Shown here in pieces: positions 23,338-33,285 of a DNA stretch of 64,000 nucleotides. The notes beneath the pieces were generated by a model that had not been told where the DNA came from, did no database searches, and saw only the letters and a list, made by a program, of their open reading frames with translations. This stretch comes from Pedococcus dokdonensis. GTDB lineage: Bacteria > Actinomycetota > Actinomycetes > Actinomycetales > Dermatophilaceae. The number at the start of each line of letters is the position of its first letter. Position 1 is the stretch's first letter. The stretch is from assembly GCF_900104525.1 (NCBI RefSeq), contig NZ_LT629711.1:2294001-2358000 (forward strand), given 5' to 3'. Made by a program: the position numbers and the translations under genes.

Positions 23338-23347
23338 GGTTAGCGGG

Positions 23348-24820
23348 TCAGCGGGTGAGCAGGTGCGCCACGGCTCCCGGTATGGCGTGCGCCACCGCGA
23401 GCGCGCGCACCGGACCACCCGGGTTGGCCAGGTCGGCGGCCACTCCGTGCACCAGGGCGCCGAGGCTGCCGGCGTCGAGCGGGCTGAGGCCCCCGGCGAG
23501 CAACGCACCACAGACGCCCGCGAGCACGTCGCCGGCGCCGGCGGTCGCCAGCCACGGTGGGGCGTCGTTCTGCGAGCGCACCGGTAGTCCTGCCGTGGTG
23601 GGCGGCACGACCAGGGTGGTGGCGCCCTTGAGAAGAACCGTCGCGCCGGTGCGGTCAGCGACCTGCCGCGCGTGCCCGAGCGGGTCGGCCTGCACGGTCT
23701 CGCGATCCGTCTCCTCGCCGGACAGCCGGCTCAGCAGCCGGGCCAGCTCACCCGCGTGCGGGGTCAGCAGGGTCGGGCCGGGGCGTGGACCGTCGACGAG
23801 GTCGAGCCCGCCCGCGTCGACCAGCACCGGCAGGTCGGAGGCGAGCGCGCTGCGTGCGACGTCGAGCTGGGCCTTCGAGCCGGCCGCCCGCGAGTGGGTG
23901 TCGAGGCCGGGACCGACGACCCAGGCCTGCACCCGCCCTTCCCCGTGCACCGCCTCGGGCACTTCGGCCCTCACCAGAGCCGTCGGGGTCGGGGTGCCGA
24001 CGTAGCGGAGCATGCCCAGCCCGGCCCCGACCGCGGCCGTGCAACAGAGCAGGGGCGCGCCGGTGTAGTCCTCTCCCCCGGCCACGACCCCCAGCACGCC
24101 GCGGGAGTACTTGTCGTCACCCGCACCCGGCACCGGCCAGAGCCTGGCCACGTCGGCGAAGTCGAGCCGCTCCACGTCAGCGGGCTCGTCGTCACCGTCC
24201 CGACCGATGCCGAGGCCGATGTCGACGAGGGTCAGGCGCCCGACTGCGGCCTCGCTGGCCGGGAGCAGGTGCACCGGCTTGGCCACCCCGAAGGTCACCG
24301 TCTCGTCGGCGAACACCCCGGTGTCGGACACCTGTCGGCCGGCGGGGTCCTGACCGGATGGCAGGTCCACCGCCACCACGTAGGCGCTGTCGGGGATCGC
24401 GTCGACCCACTGCGCGGCCAGGTCGGGCAGACCCGGTCGGCCGCCGATCCCCAGCACCCCGTCGACCACGAGCTCGGCGGAGGCAAGAGCCCCAGCCCAG
24501 TCATCGTCAGGTCCGAGCACCCGCACTCCGGAGGCGCCCCACGACGCCGCATCCCCGATCGCGAGCATCCAATCACCCTGCAGCGCGACGCAGTCGAAAC
24601 CTTCGGCGGCGAGGTGCACCGCGGCATACAAGGCATCCGCGCCGTTGTTGCCCGCTCCGGCGAGGACGACGACGCGACTCCCCCCTGACGAGGCGAGGCG
24701 GGCACGGCACACCTCGGCCAGCCCGTCGGCGGCGCGGGCCATCAGCTCGCCCTCAGGGAGGTCGGCCATCACCGCCTCCTCGGCGGCGCGGACGCGCGCT
24801 GCGGACCAGGCCCGGAGCAT
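23348..24820 (-). CDS. nnr: Bifunctional NAD(P)H-hydrate epimerase/dehydratase
   Basis: The N-terminal YjeF/NnrE domain has VVVLAGAGNNGADAL and VDGVLGIGG; the C-terminal NnrD domain has LTPHAGELARLL, LLKGATTLV and the ATP-site motif ATAGAGDVLAGVCGALL. Together they repair hydrated NADH and NADPH: epimerisation, then ADP- or ATP-dependent dehydration. At 490 residues both halves are complete. It starts 2 bp after the acpS stop in the glmS-acpS-nnr operon, and its 3' end abuts the 42-bp repeat array. Confidence 0.95.
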   Translation of the reverse strand: MLRAWSAARVRAAEEAVMADLPEGELMARAADGLAEVCRARLASSGGSRVVVLAGAGNNGADALYAAVHLAAEGFDCVALQGDWMLAIGDAASWGASGVRVLGPDDDWAGALASAELVVDGVLGIGGRPGLPDLAAQWVDAIPDSAYVVAVDLPSGQDPAGRQVSDTGVFADETVTFGVAKPVHLLPASEAAVGRLTLVDIGLGIGRDGDDEPADVERLDFADVARLWPVPGAGDDKYSRGVLGVVAGGEDYTGAPLLCCTAAVGAGLGMLRYVGTPTPTALVRAEVPEAVHGEGRVQAWVVGPGLDTHSRAAGSKAQLDVARSALASDLPVLVDAGGLDLVDGPRPGPTLLTPHAGELARLLSRLSGEETDRETVQADPLGHARQVADRTGATVLLKGATTLVVPPTTAGLPVRSQNDAPPWLATAGAGDVLAGVCGALLAGGLSPLDAGSLGALVHGVAADLANPGGPVRALAVAHAIPGAVAHLLTR

Positions 24821-24822
24821 CG

Positions 24823-25173
24823 TCAGCCCTCGGCGATGACGACGGCCGAGGCGATGCCGGCGTCGTGCGAGAGCGAGATGTGCATGGCGTGCACCCCCAG
24901 GGCCTCGGCGCGCGCCTCGACGGTGCCGGTGACCTGCAGGTGCGGACGGCCGTCCTCGCCGCGGCGCACGGTGGCGTCCTGCCAGTGCAGCCCGACGGGC
25001 GCGCCGAGGGCCTTGGCCAGGGCCTCCTTGGCGGCGAACCGCGCGGCCAGCGAGTTCAGCGGCAGCCCGCGCTCCTCGTCGGTGAACAGCCGGTCACGCA
25101 GGCCGGGGGTGCGCTCGAGCGTCTGCCCGAAGCGCTCGACGTCGACCACGTCGATGCCGACCCCGATGATCAC
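24823..25173 (-). CDS. acpS: Holo-[acyl-carrier-protein] synthase
   Basis: The 116-residue protein has the AcpS hallmarks [14 protein letters not shown] (metal-binding Asp), FTDEERG, and [14 protein letters not shown], with [16 protein letters not shown] at the end. It transfers 4'-phosphopantetheine from CoA to acyl carrier protein for fatty acid synthesis. GTG 25173 follows the glmS stop by 10 bp. CoA is made from the product of coaA, encoded divergently close by. Confidence 0.95.
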   Translation of the reverse strand: MIIGVGIDVVDVERFGQTLERTPGLRDRLFTDEERGLPLNSLAARFAAKEALAKALGAPVGLHWQDATVRRGEDGRPHLQVTGTVEARAEALGVHAMHISLSHDAGIASAVVIAEG

Positions 25174-25183
25174 CGGCGGTCGC

Positions 25184-27043
25184 TCACTCGACCGTGACGC
25201 TCTTCGCGAGGTTCCGAGGCTGGTCGACGTCGAGGCCCTTGGCGGTGGACAGGTGCAGCGCGAAGACCTGGAGCGGCACCACGGTGAGCAGCGGCGCGAG
25301 CAACGGCGACGTCGCGGGCACGCGGATCACCTCGTCGGCGAACGGCAGCACGTCCTCGTCGCCGTCCTCGGCGACCACGATGGTGCGGGCGCCGCGCGCG
25401 CGGATCTCCTGGATGTTGGAGACCACCTTCTTGTGCAGCTCGTGCGGGGTGCCCGGACCGGGGACGACGATGAAGACCGGCTGGCCGGCGTCGATCAGCG
25501 CGATCGGGCCGTGCTTGAGCTCGCCGGCCGCGAAGCCCTCGGCGTGGATGTAGGCGAGCTCCTTGAGCTTGAGCGCGCCCTCCATGGCGACCGGGTAACC
25601 GACGTTTCGGCCGAGGAAGAGCACCGAGCGGGTGTCGGCCATGAACCGGGCGATCTCCTTGACCCGGTCCATCCGGCCGAGCAGCTCCTCGAGCTTGGCC
25701 GGGACCTCGTGCAGCTCCTTCATCACCGACTGCGCGTCGTCGGCGAAGGTGCCACCGCGCAGCTGGGCGAGGTAGAGGCCGAGGATGTAGCAGGCCGTGA
25801 TCTGGGCGAGGAACGCCTTGGTCGAGGCGACCGCGATCTCGGGGCCGGCGTGCGTGTAGAGCACGGCGTCGGACTCGCGCGGGATGGTCGAGCCGTGGGT
25901 GTTGCAGATGCTGAGGGTCAGCGCACCCAGCTCGTGGGCGTGCTTGACCGCCATCAGCGTGTCCATCGTCTCGCCGGACTGGCTGATCGAGACGACCAGC
26001 GTCCGGTCGGTGGCGATCGGGTCGCTGTAGCGGAACTCGTGGGCGAGCGAGACCTCGACCGGGATGCGGGTCCAGTGCTCGATCGCGTACTTGGCGACCA
26101 TGCCGGCATAGGCCGCTGTGCCGCACGCCACGATGATGATGCGGTCGACGTCGCGCAGCTGGTCCTCGGTGATCGACATGTCGTCGAGCACCAACCGGCC
26201 GTCGACGTCGGTCCGGCCGAGCAGCGTGTCACCCACGGCGTGCGGCTGCTCGTTGATCTCCTTCTCCATGAAGGTCGCGTAGCCGCCCTTCTCGGCCGCT
26301 GCTGCGTCCCAGGTGACCTCGTAGTGCTTGCCCTCGGCCGGGCTGCCGTCGAAGTTGATGACGGAGTAGGAGTCCGGCGTGATCGTGACGATCTGGTCCT
26401 GGCCGAGCTCGAGTGCGTTCCGGGTGTGACCGATGAAGGCCGCCACGTCCGAGCCGAGGAAGTTCTCGCCCTCGCCGAGCCCCACGACGAGCGGGCTGTT
26501 GCGGCGGGCCCCGACGACGACACCGGGGCTGTCGGCGTGCACGGCCAGCAACGTGAACGCACCCTCGAGCCGGTTGACGACGTTCTGCATCGCCTGGGTG
26601 AGGTCACCGGTCTGCGCGTACTCACGGGCCACCAGGTGGGCGGCCACCTCGGTGTCGGTCTCGCTGGTGAACGCCGTGCCCTCGGCGAGGAGCGCGTTCT
26701 TCAGCTGGTGGAAGTTCTCGATGATGCCGTTGTGGATCAGCGCGAGCTTGCCGTCCTCGCCGGCGCGGTGCGGGTGGGCGTTCTGGTCGGTGGGGCCGCC
26801 GTGGGTCGCCCAGCGGGTGTGGCCGATGCCGGTGGTCGCGCCGGGCAGGTCGTCCTCGTCGAGCGCGCCCTGGAGGTTGACCAGCTTGCCGGCACGCTTC
26901 TCGCTCGCGACGCCGTCCTCGGTGACGAGGGCCACCCCGGCGGAGTCGTAGCCCCGGTACTCCAGGCGGGCCAGGCCCTCCATGACGACGTCCAGCGCTT
27001 TGCCGTCGGCGTTGGGGCCGACGTATCCGACGATTCCACACAT
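25184..27043 (-). CDS. glmS: Glutamine-fructose-6-phosphate aminotransferase (isomerizing)
   Basis: The mature nucleophile Cys2 in MCGIVGYVG starts the glutaminase domain, with GHTRWATHG and HNGIIENF. Two SIS domains follow ([27 protein letters not shown]) and the protein ends with LAKSVTVE, the typical C-tail. It makes glucosamine 6-phosphate, the first step to UDP-GlcNAc. At 619 residues it is complete. ATG 27043 was taken because Cys2 must follow it. It is the first gene of the minus-strand operon running to tsaD and is divergent from coaA; I saw no glmS ribozyme. Confidence 0.97.
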   Translation of the reverse strand: MCGIVGYVGPNADGKALDVVMEGLARLEYRGYDSAGVALVTEDGVASEKRAGKLVNLQGALDEDDLPGATTGIGHTRWATHGGPTDQNAHPHRAGEDGKLALIHNGIIENFHQLKNALLAEGTAFTSETDTEVAAHLVAREYAQTGDLTQAMQNVVNRLEGAFTLLAVHADSPGVVVGARRNSPLVVGLGEGENFLGSDVAAFIGHTRNALELGQDQIVTITPDSYSVINFDGSPAEGKHYEVTWDAAAAEKGGYATFMEKEINEQPHAVGDTLLGRTDVDGRLVLDDMSITEDQLRDVDRIIIVACGTAAYAGMVAKYAIEHWTRIPVEVSLAHEFRYSDPIATDRTLVVSISQSGETMDTLMAVKHAHELGALTLSICNTHGSTIPRESDAVLYTHAGPEIAVASTKAFLAQITACYILGLYLAQLRGGTFADDAQSVMKELHEVPAKLEELLGRMDRVKEIARFMADTRSVLFLGRNVGYPVAMEGALKLKELAYIHAEGFAAGELKHGPIALIDAGQPVFIVVPGPGTPHELHKKVVSNIQEIRARGARTIVVAEDGDEDVLPFADEVIRVPATSPLLAPLLTVVPLQVFALHLSTAKGLDVDQPRNLAKSVTVE

Positions 27044-27135
27044 GGTGGCCAGCCTAATGGCCCATCGCCCTCGGGACGGCATCCACGGGCGCTGCCCGCA
27101 GCGCGCCCGGCCACCCCCACGCGCCGTGAGCAAGA

Positions 27136-28107
27136 ATGGCGCCCGTGAGCCACCCCGCGAACGGCAACGTCGCCCTCCCGTCGCCCTACGTCGAGCTGGA
27201 CCGCGCAGCCTGGGCCCGGCTGCGCGAGAACCAGCCGCTCAGCCTCGACGCCGACGACCTGACCCGCCTCCAGGGACTCGGCGAGCGGATCGACCTCACC
27301 GAGGTCGAGGAGGTCTACCTGCCCCTGTCGCGGCTGCTCAACTTCTACGTGGGCGCCACTGCCGGGCTGCACCGGATCACCGGCGACTTCCTCGGCGAGA
27401 GCCCGGCCAAGACGCCGTTCGTGATCGGGGTGGCCGGCTCGGTCGCCGTGGGCAAGTCCACCACCGCCCGCCTCCTCAAGGAGCTGCTGTCCCGCTGGCC
27501 CGGCACCCCCGAGGTCGAGCTCGTCACCACCGACGGGTTCCTCTACCCCAATGCCGAGCTCGAGAGCCGCAACCTGTTGCAGCGCAAGGGTTTCCCTGAG
27601 TCCTACGATCGCCGGGCACTGCTGCGCTTCGTTGCCGAGGTGAAGTCCGGCAAGGCGGAGGTGAGCGCCCCCGTCTACTCACACCTCACCTACGACATCG
27701 TCCCCGGTGAGCGGATCGTGGTGCGCCAGCCGGACGTCCTCATCGTCGAGGGCCTCAACGTGCTCCAGGCGCCGCGTCTGCACGAGGACGGTCGCAGCGG
27801 CCTCGCCGTGAGCGACTTCTTCGACTTCTCGGTCTATGTCGACGCCCACCTCGACGACATCCGGCAGTGGTACGTCGACCGGTTCCTGCGCCTGCGCGAG
27901 ACCGCCTTCGCCGACCCTGACTCCTACTTCCACCGGTATGCCGCGCTGTCCGACGAGCAGGCCCGCGAGACCGCCGCCCGGATCTGGAGGACCATCAACG
28001 AGGTCAACCTGCGCGAGAACGTGCTCCCCACCCGCAGCCGGGCCACCCTCGTGCTGGCCAAGGGCAAGGACCACAGCGTCCGCCGGATCCGTCTCCGCAA
28101 GCTCTGA
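27136..28107 (+). CDS. coaA: Type I pantothenate kinase
   Basis: The P-loop [17 protein letters not shown] (about residues 98-114), the TTDGFLYPN motif and [12 protein letters not shown] are those of CoaA (PanK-I). It catalyses the first step of CoA synthesis. ATG 27136 gives 323 residues; GTG 27145 is an alternative. It is divergent from glmS with about 90 bp for both promoters. The gene order glmS/coaA on one side and fumC on the other brings wall and CoA precursor genes together. Confidence 0.95.
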   Translation: MAPVSHPANGNVALPSPYVELDRAAWARLRENQPLSLDADDLTRLQGLGERIDLTEVEEVYLPLSRLLNFYVGATAGLHRITGDFLGESPAKTPFVIGVAGSVAVGKSTTARLLKELLSRWPGTPEVELVTTDGFLYPNAELESRNLLQRKGFPESYDRRALLRFVAEVKSGKAEVSAPVYSHLTYDIVPGERIVVRQPDVLIVEGLNVLQAPRLHEDGRSGLAVSDFFDFSVYVDAHLDDIRQWYVDRFLRLRETAFADPDSYFHRYAALSDEQARETAARIWRTINEVNLRENVLPTRSRATLVLAKGKDHSVRRIRLRKL

Positions 28108-28166
28108 GGCAGGTAGGCCGTGCGGCCGGCCACGCGGCACACCCCGCCTCGGCGCATGATGGGGGT

Positions 28167-29570
28167 ATGAGCGAGCAGACGCCTGCCACCCGGACCGAGC
28201 ACGACTCGATGGGCGACGTGGAGGTGCCGGCCGACGCCTTGTGGGGCGCGCAGACCGCCCGCGCGGTCGAGAACTTCCCGATCTCGGGCCAACCGGTGCC
28301 GACCGGGGTGGTGCACGCCCTCGCGCAGCTCAAGGCTGCCGCAGCCGAGGTGAACGCCGAGCTGGGTGTGCTCGAACGCCCGATGGCCGAGGCCGTCGCG
28401 GCTGCGGCGACGGAGGTCGCCGACGGGCAGCACGACGACCAGTTCCCGATCGACGTCTTCCAGACCGGCTCGGGCACGTCGACCAACATGAACGTCAACG
28501 AGGTCGTCGCGCGGATCGCCCACCTGGCGACCGACCAGGCCGTCCACCCGAACGACCACGTCAACGCCGGCCAGTCGAGCAACGACACCTTCCCCAGCGC
28601 GCTGCGGATCGCCGCCACCCTCGCCGTGCACCGCGACCTGGCGCCGAGCCTGCTGCACCTCGCTAAGTCGTTGCGGGCCAAGGAGACCGAGTTCGTCGAC
28701 GTCGTCAAGGCCGGGCGCACGCACCTGATGGACGCGGTGCCGGTGACGCTCGGGCAGGAGTTCGGGGGCTATGCACGGCAGGTGGAGCTCGGCGCCGAAC
28801 GGGTGCTCGTGGCCGCGCAGGCGACGTCCGAGCTCCCCCTGGGCGGTACCGCAGCAGGCACCGGCCTCAACGCCGCTCCGGGCTTCGCCAGGGCCGTCAT
28901 CGAACGGGTCAGCGAGCGGACGGGAATGGCCTTCCGTGAGGCGGCCGACCACTTCGAGGCGCAGTCCGCCCAGGACGCCGTGGTCGAGCTCAGCGGGGCG
29001 CTCAAGGTGGTCGCCGTCAGCCTCACCAAGATCTGCAACGACCTGCGCTGGATGTCGTCCGGTCCGCGCTCCGGGCTCGGCGAGATCCACCTGCCCGACC
29101 TCCAACCCGGGTCGAGCATCATGCCCGGCAAGGTCAACCCGGTGCTGCCCGAGGCCACCCTGATGGTGTGCGCCCAGGTGATCGGCAACGACGCCGCGAT
29201 CACGGTGGCCGGTGCCTCAGGGGCCTTCGAGCTCAACGTGATGCTGCCCGTCATGGCCCGCAACATCCTCGAGTCGGCCACCCTGCTGGCCGCCGCGGCC
29301 CGGGTGCTGGCCGACCGCTGCGTCGACGGCATCGAGGCCGACGTCGAGCGCTCCCGAGGGCTGGCGGAGGGGTCTCCCTCGATCGTCACGCCACTCAACC
29401 GCTACATCGGCTACGAGGCGGCCGCAGCGGTCGCCAAGCAGTCGATCAAGGAGCGCCGCTCGATCCGCGACGTCGTCATCGAGCGTGGCCACGTGGCCAA
29501 CGGCGAGCTCACCGAGCAGCAGCTCGACGAGGCGCTGGACGTCCTGGCGATGACCCGCCCACCGCGCTGA
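28167..29570 (+). CDS. fumC: Class II fumarate hydratase
   Basis: The 467-residue protein carries the superfamily signature [11 protein letters not shown] and the fumarase C regions [16 protein letters not shown] and [15 protein letters not shown] with catalytic residues. It interconverts fumarate and malate in the TCA cycle. The N-terminus ([28 protein letters not shown]) distinguishes it from argininosuccinate lyase and aspartase, although aspartase is the nearest alternative. It stands alone between coaA and the convergent secreted protein. Confidence 0.93.
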   Translation: MSEQTPATRTEHDSMGDVEVPADALWGAQTARAVENFPISGQPVPTGVVHALAQLKAAAAEVNAELGVLERPMAEAVAAAATEVADGQHDDQFPIDVFQTGSGTSTNMNVNEVVARIAHLATDQAVHPNDHVNAGQSSNDTFPSALRIAATLAVHRDLAPSLLHLAKSLRAKETEFVDVVKAGRTHLMDAVPVTLGQEFGGYARQVELGAERVLVAAQATSELPLGGTAAGTGLNAAPGFARAVIERVSERTGMAFREAADHFEAQSAQDAVVELSGALKVVAVSLTKICNDLRWMSSGPRSGLGEIHLPDLQPGSSIMPGKVNPVLPEATLMVCAQVIGNDAAITVAGASGAFELNVMLPVMARNILESATLLAAAARVLADRCVDGIEADVERSRGLAEGSPSIVTPLNRYIGYEAAAAVAKQSIKERRSIRDVVIERGHVANGELTEQQLDEALDVLAMTRPPR

Positions 29571-29583
29571 GGCGCGGGTCGGC

Positions 29584-30336
29584 TCAGTACCAGTGCGGGG
29601 AGCGGCTCTGCCACGCACCCCAGGCGCCGCACGGGGTGCCGTAGGAGCTCTTGATGTACTTCAGGCCCCAGCGGATCTGGGTGACCGGGTTGGTGCGCCA
29701 GTCGGAGGCGATGGTGGCCATCTTGGAGCCGGGCAGCGACTGCGGGATGCCGTAGGCGCCGGACGAGGAGTTCTCGGCGGTGTAGCGCCAACCGCTCTCG
29801 CCCATCCAGAGGTTGTCGAGGCAGCTCCACTGGCTGTCGTCGAAGCCGAACTCGGGCATCAGCGCGCGGGCTGCGGCGCGGGGGTCGGCCTGCGCATTGG
29901 CCAGGATGGCCTGCTTCTTGGCGGCGAGCGCCTTGCGGGCCTTCTCGCGGGCGACCTTCTTGGCGGCCTCGCGACGCGCCTTGTCGGCCGCCTTCGCAGC
30001 GGCGATCGCGGCGACGCGGTCCTTCTCCTGCGCGGCGGCGATGCTGGCGTTGGTGTTGTTGCGGTCGGCGGCGAGGCGCGCGGTGTCCTCGATCTGGGCG
30101 TCCGCGAGCTCGTTGGCCTGGGCGATCGCCTCGGTGCTGACCGTGAACGCGGCCGCACCGGTCTGGCGCTCGTCGGCGGCCTGGTAGCCGGCGGCGGTGG
30201 TCGCGACGACCGCGAGCAGCACGCTGGAGGTCACGGCGGGGCGACGGATCGCCTTCGTGAGACCGGAGGAGGAGCGATGGGCTCGCCTGCCGCGGGTCGA
30301 CACGTTGCGGTGCCGTCCCTGGTAGGGCTGACTCAT
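29584..30336 (-). CDS. Secreted lytic-transglycosylase-like protein
   Basis: The 250-residue product has a basic N-terminus, a hydrophobic export segment (SSVLLAVVATTAAGY) and an Ala/Lys/Arg-rich helical middle that should form a coiled coil (residues 70-150). The C-terminal domain reads WSCLDNLWMGESGWRY, with Glu as the likely catalytic residue, then SSGAYGIPQSLPGSKM and IRWGLKYIKSSYGTP. This is the SLT/RPF-like lysozyme fold used by actinobacterial wall hydrolases. ATG 30336 is preceded by GGAGGA. A hairpin sits just ahead of that site (30358-30380), inside a leader of up to about 290 bp. Confidence 0.88.
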   Translation of the reverse strand: MSQPYQGRHRNVSTRGRRAHRSSSGLTKAIRRPAVTSSVLLAVVATTAAGYQAADERQTGAAAFTVSTEAIAQANELADAQIEDTARLAADRNNTNASIAAAQEKDRVAAIAAAKAADKARREAAKKVAREKARKALAAKKQAILANAQADPRAAARALMPEFGFDDSQWSCLDNLWMGESGWRYTAENSSSGAYGIPQSLPGSKMATIASDWRTNPVTQIRWGLKYIKSSYGTPCGAWGAWQSRSPHWY

Positions 30337-30357
30337 ACGGGGTTCCTCCAAAGAGAA

Positions 30358-30380
30358 GGCCACCGCATGCGTGGGTGGCC
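30358..30380 (-). terminator. Hairpin in the leader of the transglycosylase-like gene
   Basis: On the minus strand GGCCACC and GGTGGCC form a 7-bp stem with a 9-nt loop, followed at once by TTCTCTTT and then the ribosome-binding site. The geometry is that of an intrinsic terminator or a site that could mask translation, upstream rather than downstream of a gene. I could not recognise a known riboswitch in the preceding leader. Confidence 0.45.
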
Positions 30381-30625
30381 TCTGAGATCGGTGCCGGGGG
30401 GATGTATTCGCCGAAGTCGCCCTACGGACTGCGCGGCTGCACCAACAGCCCAACAGAACAGCGTCCCGGCACGTTATGAAACCGAGACCTTACCTCAGGG
30501 GCCACGACGAAATCGAATCGTCAACCACATTCTGGTGCCCCTGTGACGGATGTGACGACTGAGTCATCCTTTCGGTGGAGGGGAACCGCCGGAACCGGGC
30601 CAATCCGGCGATTCCCCGCCCCTCC

Positions 30626-32029
30626 TCAGACCTCGAGGCCCTCCAGCAGGTCGGTCACCAGTGCCGCGATCGGGCTGCGCTCGCTGCGGGTCAGCGTCAC
30701 GTGCGCGAAGAGCGGGTGGCCCTTGAGCGCCTCGATGACCGCTGCGACGCCGTCGTGCCGGCCGACGCGCAGGTTGTCGCGCTGGGCGACGTCGTGGGTG
30801 AGCACGACCCGGGAGTTCTGGCCGATCCGCGACAGCACGGTGAGCAGCACGTTGCGCTCGAGGCTCTGGGCCTCGTCGACGATCACGAACGCGTCGTGCA
30901 GCGAGCGGCCACGGATGTGCGTCAGGGGCAGGACCTCGAGCATGCCTCGGTCCATGATCTCCTCGACCACCTCGTGTGAGACCAGCGCGCCGAGGGTGTC
31001 GAAGACCGCCTGGGCCCACGGCCCCATCTTCTCCGACTCGCTCCCCGGCAGGTAGCCCAGCTCCTGGCCGCCCACGGCATACAAGGGGCGGAAGACGACG
31101 ACCTTGCGGTGCTGGCGCCGCTCCATGACCGCCTCGATGCCGGCGCACAGCGCCAGGGCGGACTTCCCGGTGCCGGCCCGCCCGCCGAGCGACACGATGC
31201 CCACGTCGGGGTCGAGCAGGATGTCGAGCGCGATCCGCTGCTCGGCGCTGCGGCCGTGCAGGCCGAACGCGTCGCGGTCGCCGCGCACGAGGCGCACCTG
31301 CTTGTCGGCGCCGACCCGCCCCAGACCGCTTCCCCGCGGCGAGAGCAGGACGACCCCGGTGTGGCAGGGCATCTCGGCGGCAGTCGCGTTCTCGATCCGG
31401 CCGTGCTCGTAGAGCGCGTCCATCTCCTCGACCGTGACGTCGAGCTCGGCCATGCCCGTCCAGCCGGTGTCGACGGTGAGCTCGGCGCGGTACTCCTCCG
31501 CGACCAGCCCGACCGCGGACGCCTTGACCCGCATCGGCAGGTCCTTGCTGACGATCGTGACGTCGAAGCCCTCGTTGGACAGGTTCTTGGCCACCGACAG
31601 GATGCGGGTGTCGTTGTCGCCCAGCCGGAAACCGGCCGGCAGCGAGGTCGGGTCGGTGTGGTTCAGCTCGACCCGCAGCGTGCCACCGTCGGTGCCGACC
31701 GAGACCGGCGCGTCGAGCCGGCCCTGGCTGATCCGCAGGTCGTCGAGCAGCCGCAGTGCCTGCCGGGCGAAGTAGCCCAGCTCGGGGTGGTGCCGTTTCG
31801 CCTCGAGCTCGGTCACCACCACGACCGGCAGCACCACTTCGTGCTCCTTGAACCGCACCATCGCCCGTGGGTCGGACAGGAGCACCGAGGTGTCGAGCAC
31901 GAAGGTCCTGGTCCCGGTCGCCTGGAGCTCGGGCGCGGTCGCCTTGGGCTTGCGCTTGGCCGCGGGTGTTTCCCGCGGCGCAGCCGGAGAGGTCGAGGTA
32001 CGACGGGTGCTGTCGGGGTTCGAGGCCAA
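30626..32029 (-). CDS. phoH: PhoH family ATPase with N-terminal PIN domain (PhoH2-type)
   Basis: The N-terminal PIN domain ([16 protein letters not shown], then VTELEAKRH and GDNDTRIL) provides the acidic RNase residues. The C-terminal PhoH domain has the P-loop [15 protein letters not shown], Walker [11 protein letters not shown] and the arginine-rich motif [11 protein letters not shown]. The pair makes an ATP-dependent RNA-unwinding nuclease, known as PhoH2 in mycobacteria. I chose the TTG at 32029 because AAGGAG lies 5 bases ahead; upstream in-frame starts overlap that site. The product is 467 residues and ends ahead of the wall-hydrolase leader. Confidence 0.92.
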   Translation of the reverse strand: MASNPDSTRRTSTSPAAPRETPAAKRKPKATAPELQATGTRTFVLDTSVLLSDPRAMVRFKEHEVVLPVVVVTELEAKRHHPELGYFARQALRLLDDLRISQGRLDAPVSVGTDGGTLRVELNHTDPTSLPAGFRLGDNDTRILSVAKNLSNEGFDVTIVSKDLPMRVKASAVGLVAEEYRAELTVDTGWTGMAELDVTVEEMDALYEHGRIENATAAEMPCHTGVVLLSPRGSGLGRVGADKQVRLVRGDRDAFGLHGRSAEQRIALDILLDPDVGIVSLGGRAGTGKSALALCAGIEAVMERRQHRKVVVFRPLYAVGGQELGYLPGSESEKMGPWAQAVFDTLGALVSHEVVEEIMDRGMLEVLPLTHIRGRSLHDAFVIVDEAQSLERNVLLTVLSRIGQNSRVVLTHDVAQRDNLRVGRHDGVAAVIEALKGHPLFAHVTLTRSERSPIAALVTDLLEGLEV

Positions 32030-32322
32030 TGTCTCTCCTTGGCACAACGCGCGCTTCGGCGCGGTGCGCCTACTCGCGAACGAGGTGCCGGGACCAGGTC
32101 AACCCAGTGCGGGTGGGCCGGTTCCGGCCCTCCGCTCGGAGCTGGATCTGCTCCATAGGTTGGCCTCCCCGAACGCGCGACGGGTGCCCCGCGTCACTAC
32201 GGACGGTACGACCGACGTCGCCCCGGGGAAGGCAGGCTCGCGGCGTGTCATCCAGAGTTAACCCGTTGGCCCGATCCGCCCCTCGGACGTTGGTATGCCG
32301 CCCGCCCGACTCGGGTGCGCCC

Positions 32323-33084
32323 CTAGCCGCCGAACCTGCGGTTGCGCTCGGCGTAGGCACGCAGCGCGCGGAGGAAGTCGACGTGCCGGAAGTCGGGCCA
32401 GTAGGCCTCGCAGAAGTAGAACTCGCTGTGCGCGCTCTGCCAGAGCAGGAACCCCGACAGCCGCTGCTCCCCCGAGGTGCGGATCACGAGGTCGGGGTCG
32501 GGCTGGCCCTTGGTGTAGAGGTGCTCCGCGATGTGCTCGACCTGGAGGGTCTCGGCGAGCTCCTCGATGGTGGTGCCGTTCGCGGCGTGCGAGACCAGCA
32601 TCGAGCGGACGGCGTCGGTGATCTCCTGGCGCCCGCCGTAGCCGACCGCGACGTTCACGGTCATGCCCTGGACGCCTTCGGTGAGGTCGGCCGCCTCCTT
32701 GAGCCGGCGGGCCGTCTCGGCCGGCAGGAGGTCGAGCGAGCCCACCGGGTTGATCACCCAGCGCTTGGTCTGGGCGAGGTCGGTCACGGTCGTCTCGATG
32801 ATCGACAGGAGCGGCACGACCTCGGCAGGGGGCCGGTTGAGGTTGTCGGTCGAGAGCAGCCACAAGGTGACGACCTCGACGCGGGCCTCCTCGCACCAGT
32901 CCAGGAAGCCGGCGATGTTGTCGGCCCCGGCCTGGTGGCCTTCCTTGGTGCCGTGACCACGGGCCTTGGCCCAGCGGCGGTTGCCGTCCAGCATCACGCC
33001 GACGTGGCGCGGGAGCGTCTCCTTGGAGAGGCGACGGCTCAGCTGCCGCTCGTACGCGGCATACAGGAGGTCGGACAGAGCCAC
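32323..33084 (-). CDS. Z-isoprenyl (undecaprenyl-type) diphosphate synthase
   Basis: The protein has the UPP-synthase signature VGVMLDGNRRWAKARG with the catalytic Asp, WLLSTDNLNRP, and the C-terminal DLVIRTSGEQRLSGFLLWQSAHSEFYF. It condenses isopentenyl diphosphate in the Z configuration. Its place beside trhA and near mca and greA matches the M. tuberculosis Rv1086 locus, whose product makes a short-chain Z,E-farnesyl diphosphate, so I leave open whether it makes a short chain or the full polyprenyl carrier. It is 253 residues from GTG 33084. About 290 bp without a gene separate it from phoH; I saw no structure of note there. Confidence 0.9.
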   Translation of the reverse strand: MALSDLLYAAYERQLSRRLSKETLPRHVGVMLDGNRRWAKARGHGTKEGHQAGADNIAGFLDWCEEARVEVVTLWLLSTDNLNRPPAEVVPLLSIIETTVTDLAQTKRWVINPVGSLDLLPAETARRLKEAADLTEGVQGMTVNVAVGYGGRQEITDAVRSMLVSHAANGTTIEELAETLQVEHIAEHLYTKGQPDPDLVIRTSGEQRLSGFLLWQSAHSEFYFCEAYWPDFRHVDFLRALRAYAERNRRFGG

Positions 33085-33252
33085 CCCACCACGCTACCCC
33101 CGCCGGGCGGTCGCGGTCCGGCAGGATGACGACCATGTCCCCGGCGAACGGCTACGACGTCATCGGGCACTGAAGGTACGGACCCCTCTGTCAGGTTCGA
33201 CGCGGCCCGAGTGTCCCGACCGGCTGAGGCGAGGCTCACAACCTACGCGCTA

Positions 33253-33276
33253 GTAACCTACGCGACCGTAGGTTAC
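33253..33276. promoter_or_regulatory. Operator-like inverted repeat upstream of trhA
   Basis: GTAACCTACG-CGAC-CGTAGGTTAC is a perfect 10-bp-arm repeat with a 4-bp spacer, ending 9 bp before the trhA ATG. A further half-site AACCTACGCG lies at 33240-33249, a direct repeat 15 bp upstream of the same sequence in the left arm. This is the size and shape of a TetR-family operator. It lies between divergent trhA and the prenyl transferase gene and could affect both. Confidence 0.65.
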
Positions 33277-33285
33277 AGTGGGTCC

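Noticed and set aside
22912..23343. Plus-strand ORF with a 14-residue protein repeat (PSLTRLLHEIATPD)
   Set aside because: It is produced by the 42-bp DNA repeat whose period is divisible by three, and overlaps alr in antisense. No ribosome-binding site.
25184..27135. glmS ribozyme/riboswitch
   Set aside because: The gap to the divergent coaA is about 90 bp and shows no ribozyme-like conserved core; that element is mainly from Firmicutes.
30564..32045. 493-codon Arg-rich ORF in another frame over phoH
   Set aside because: Low-complexity Arg/Gly/Ala shadow of the phoH gene, whose own frame shows clear PIN and PhoH motifs.
32258..33136. 292-codon ORF over the prenyl transferase
   Set aside because: Shadow frame; the overlapping frame has all UPP-synthase motifs.
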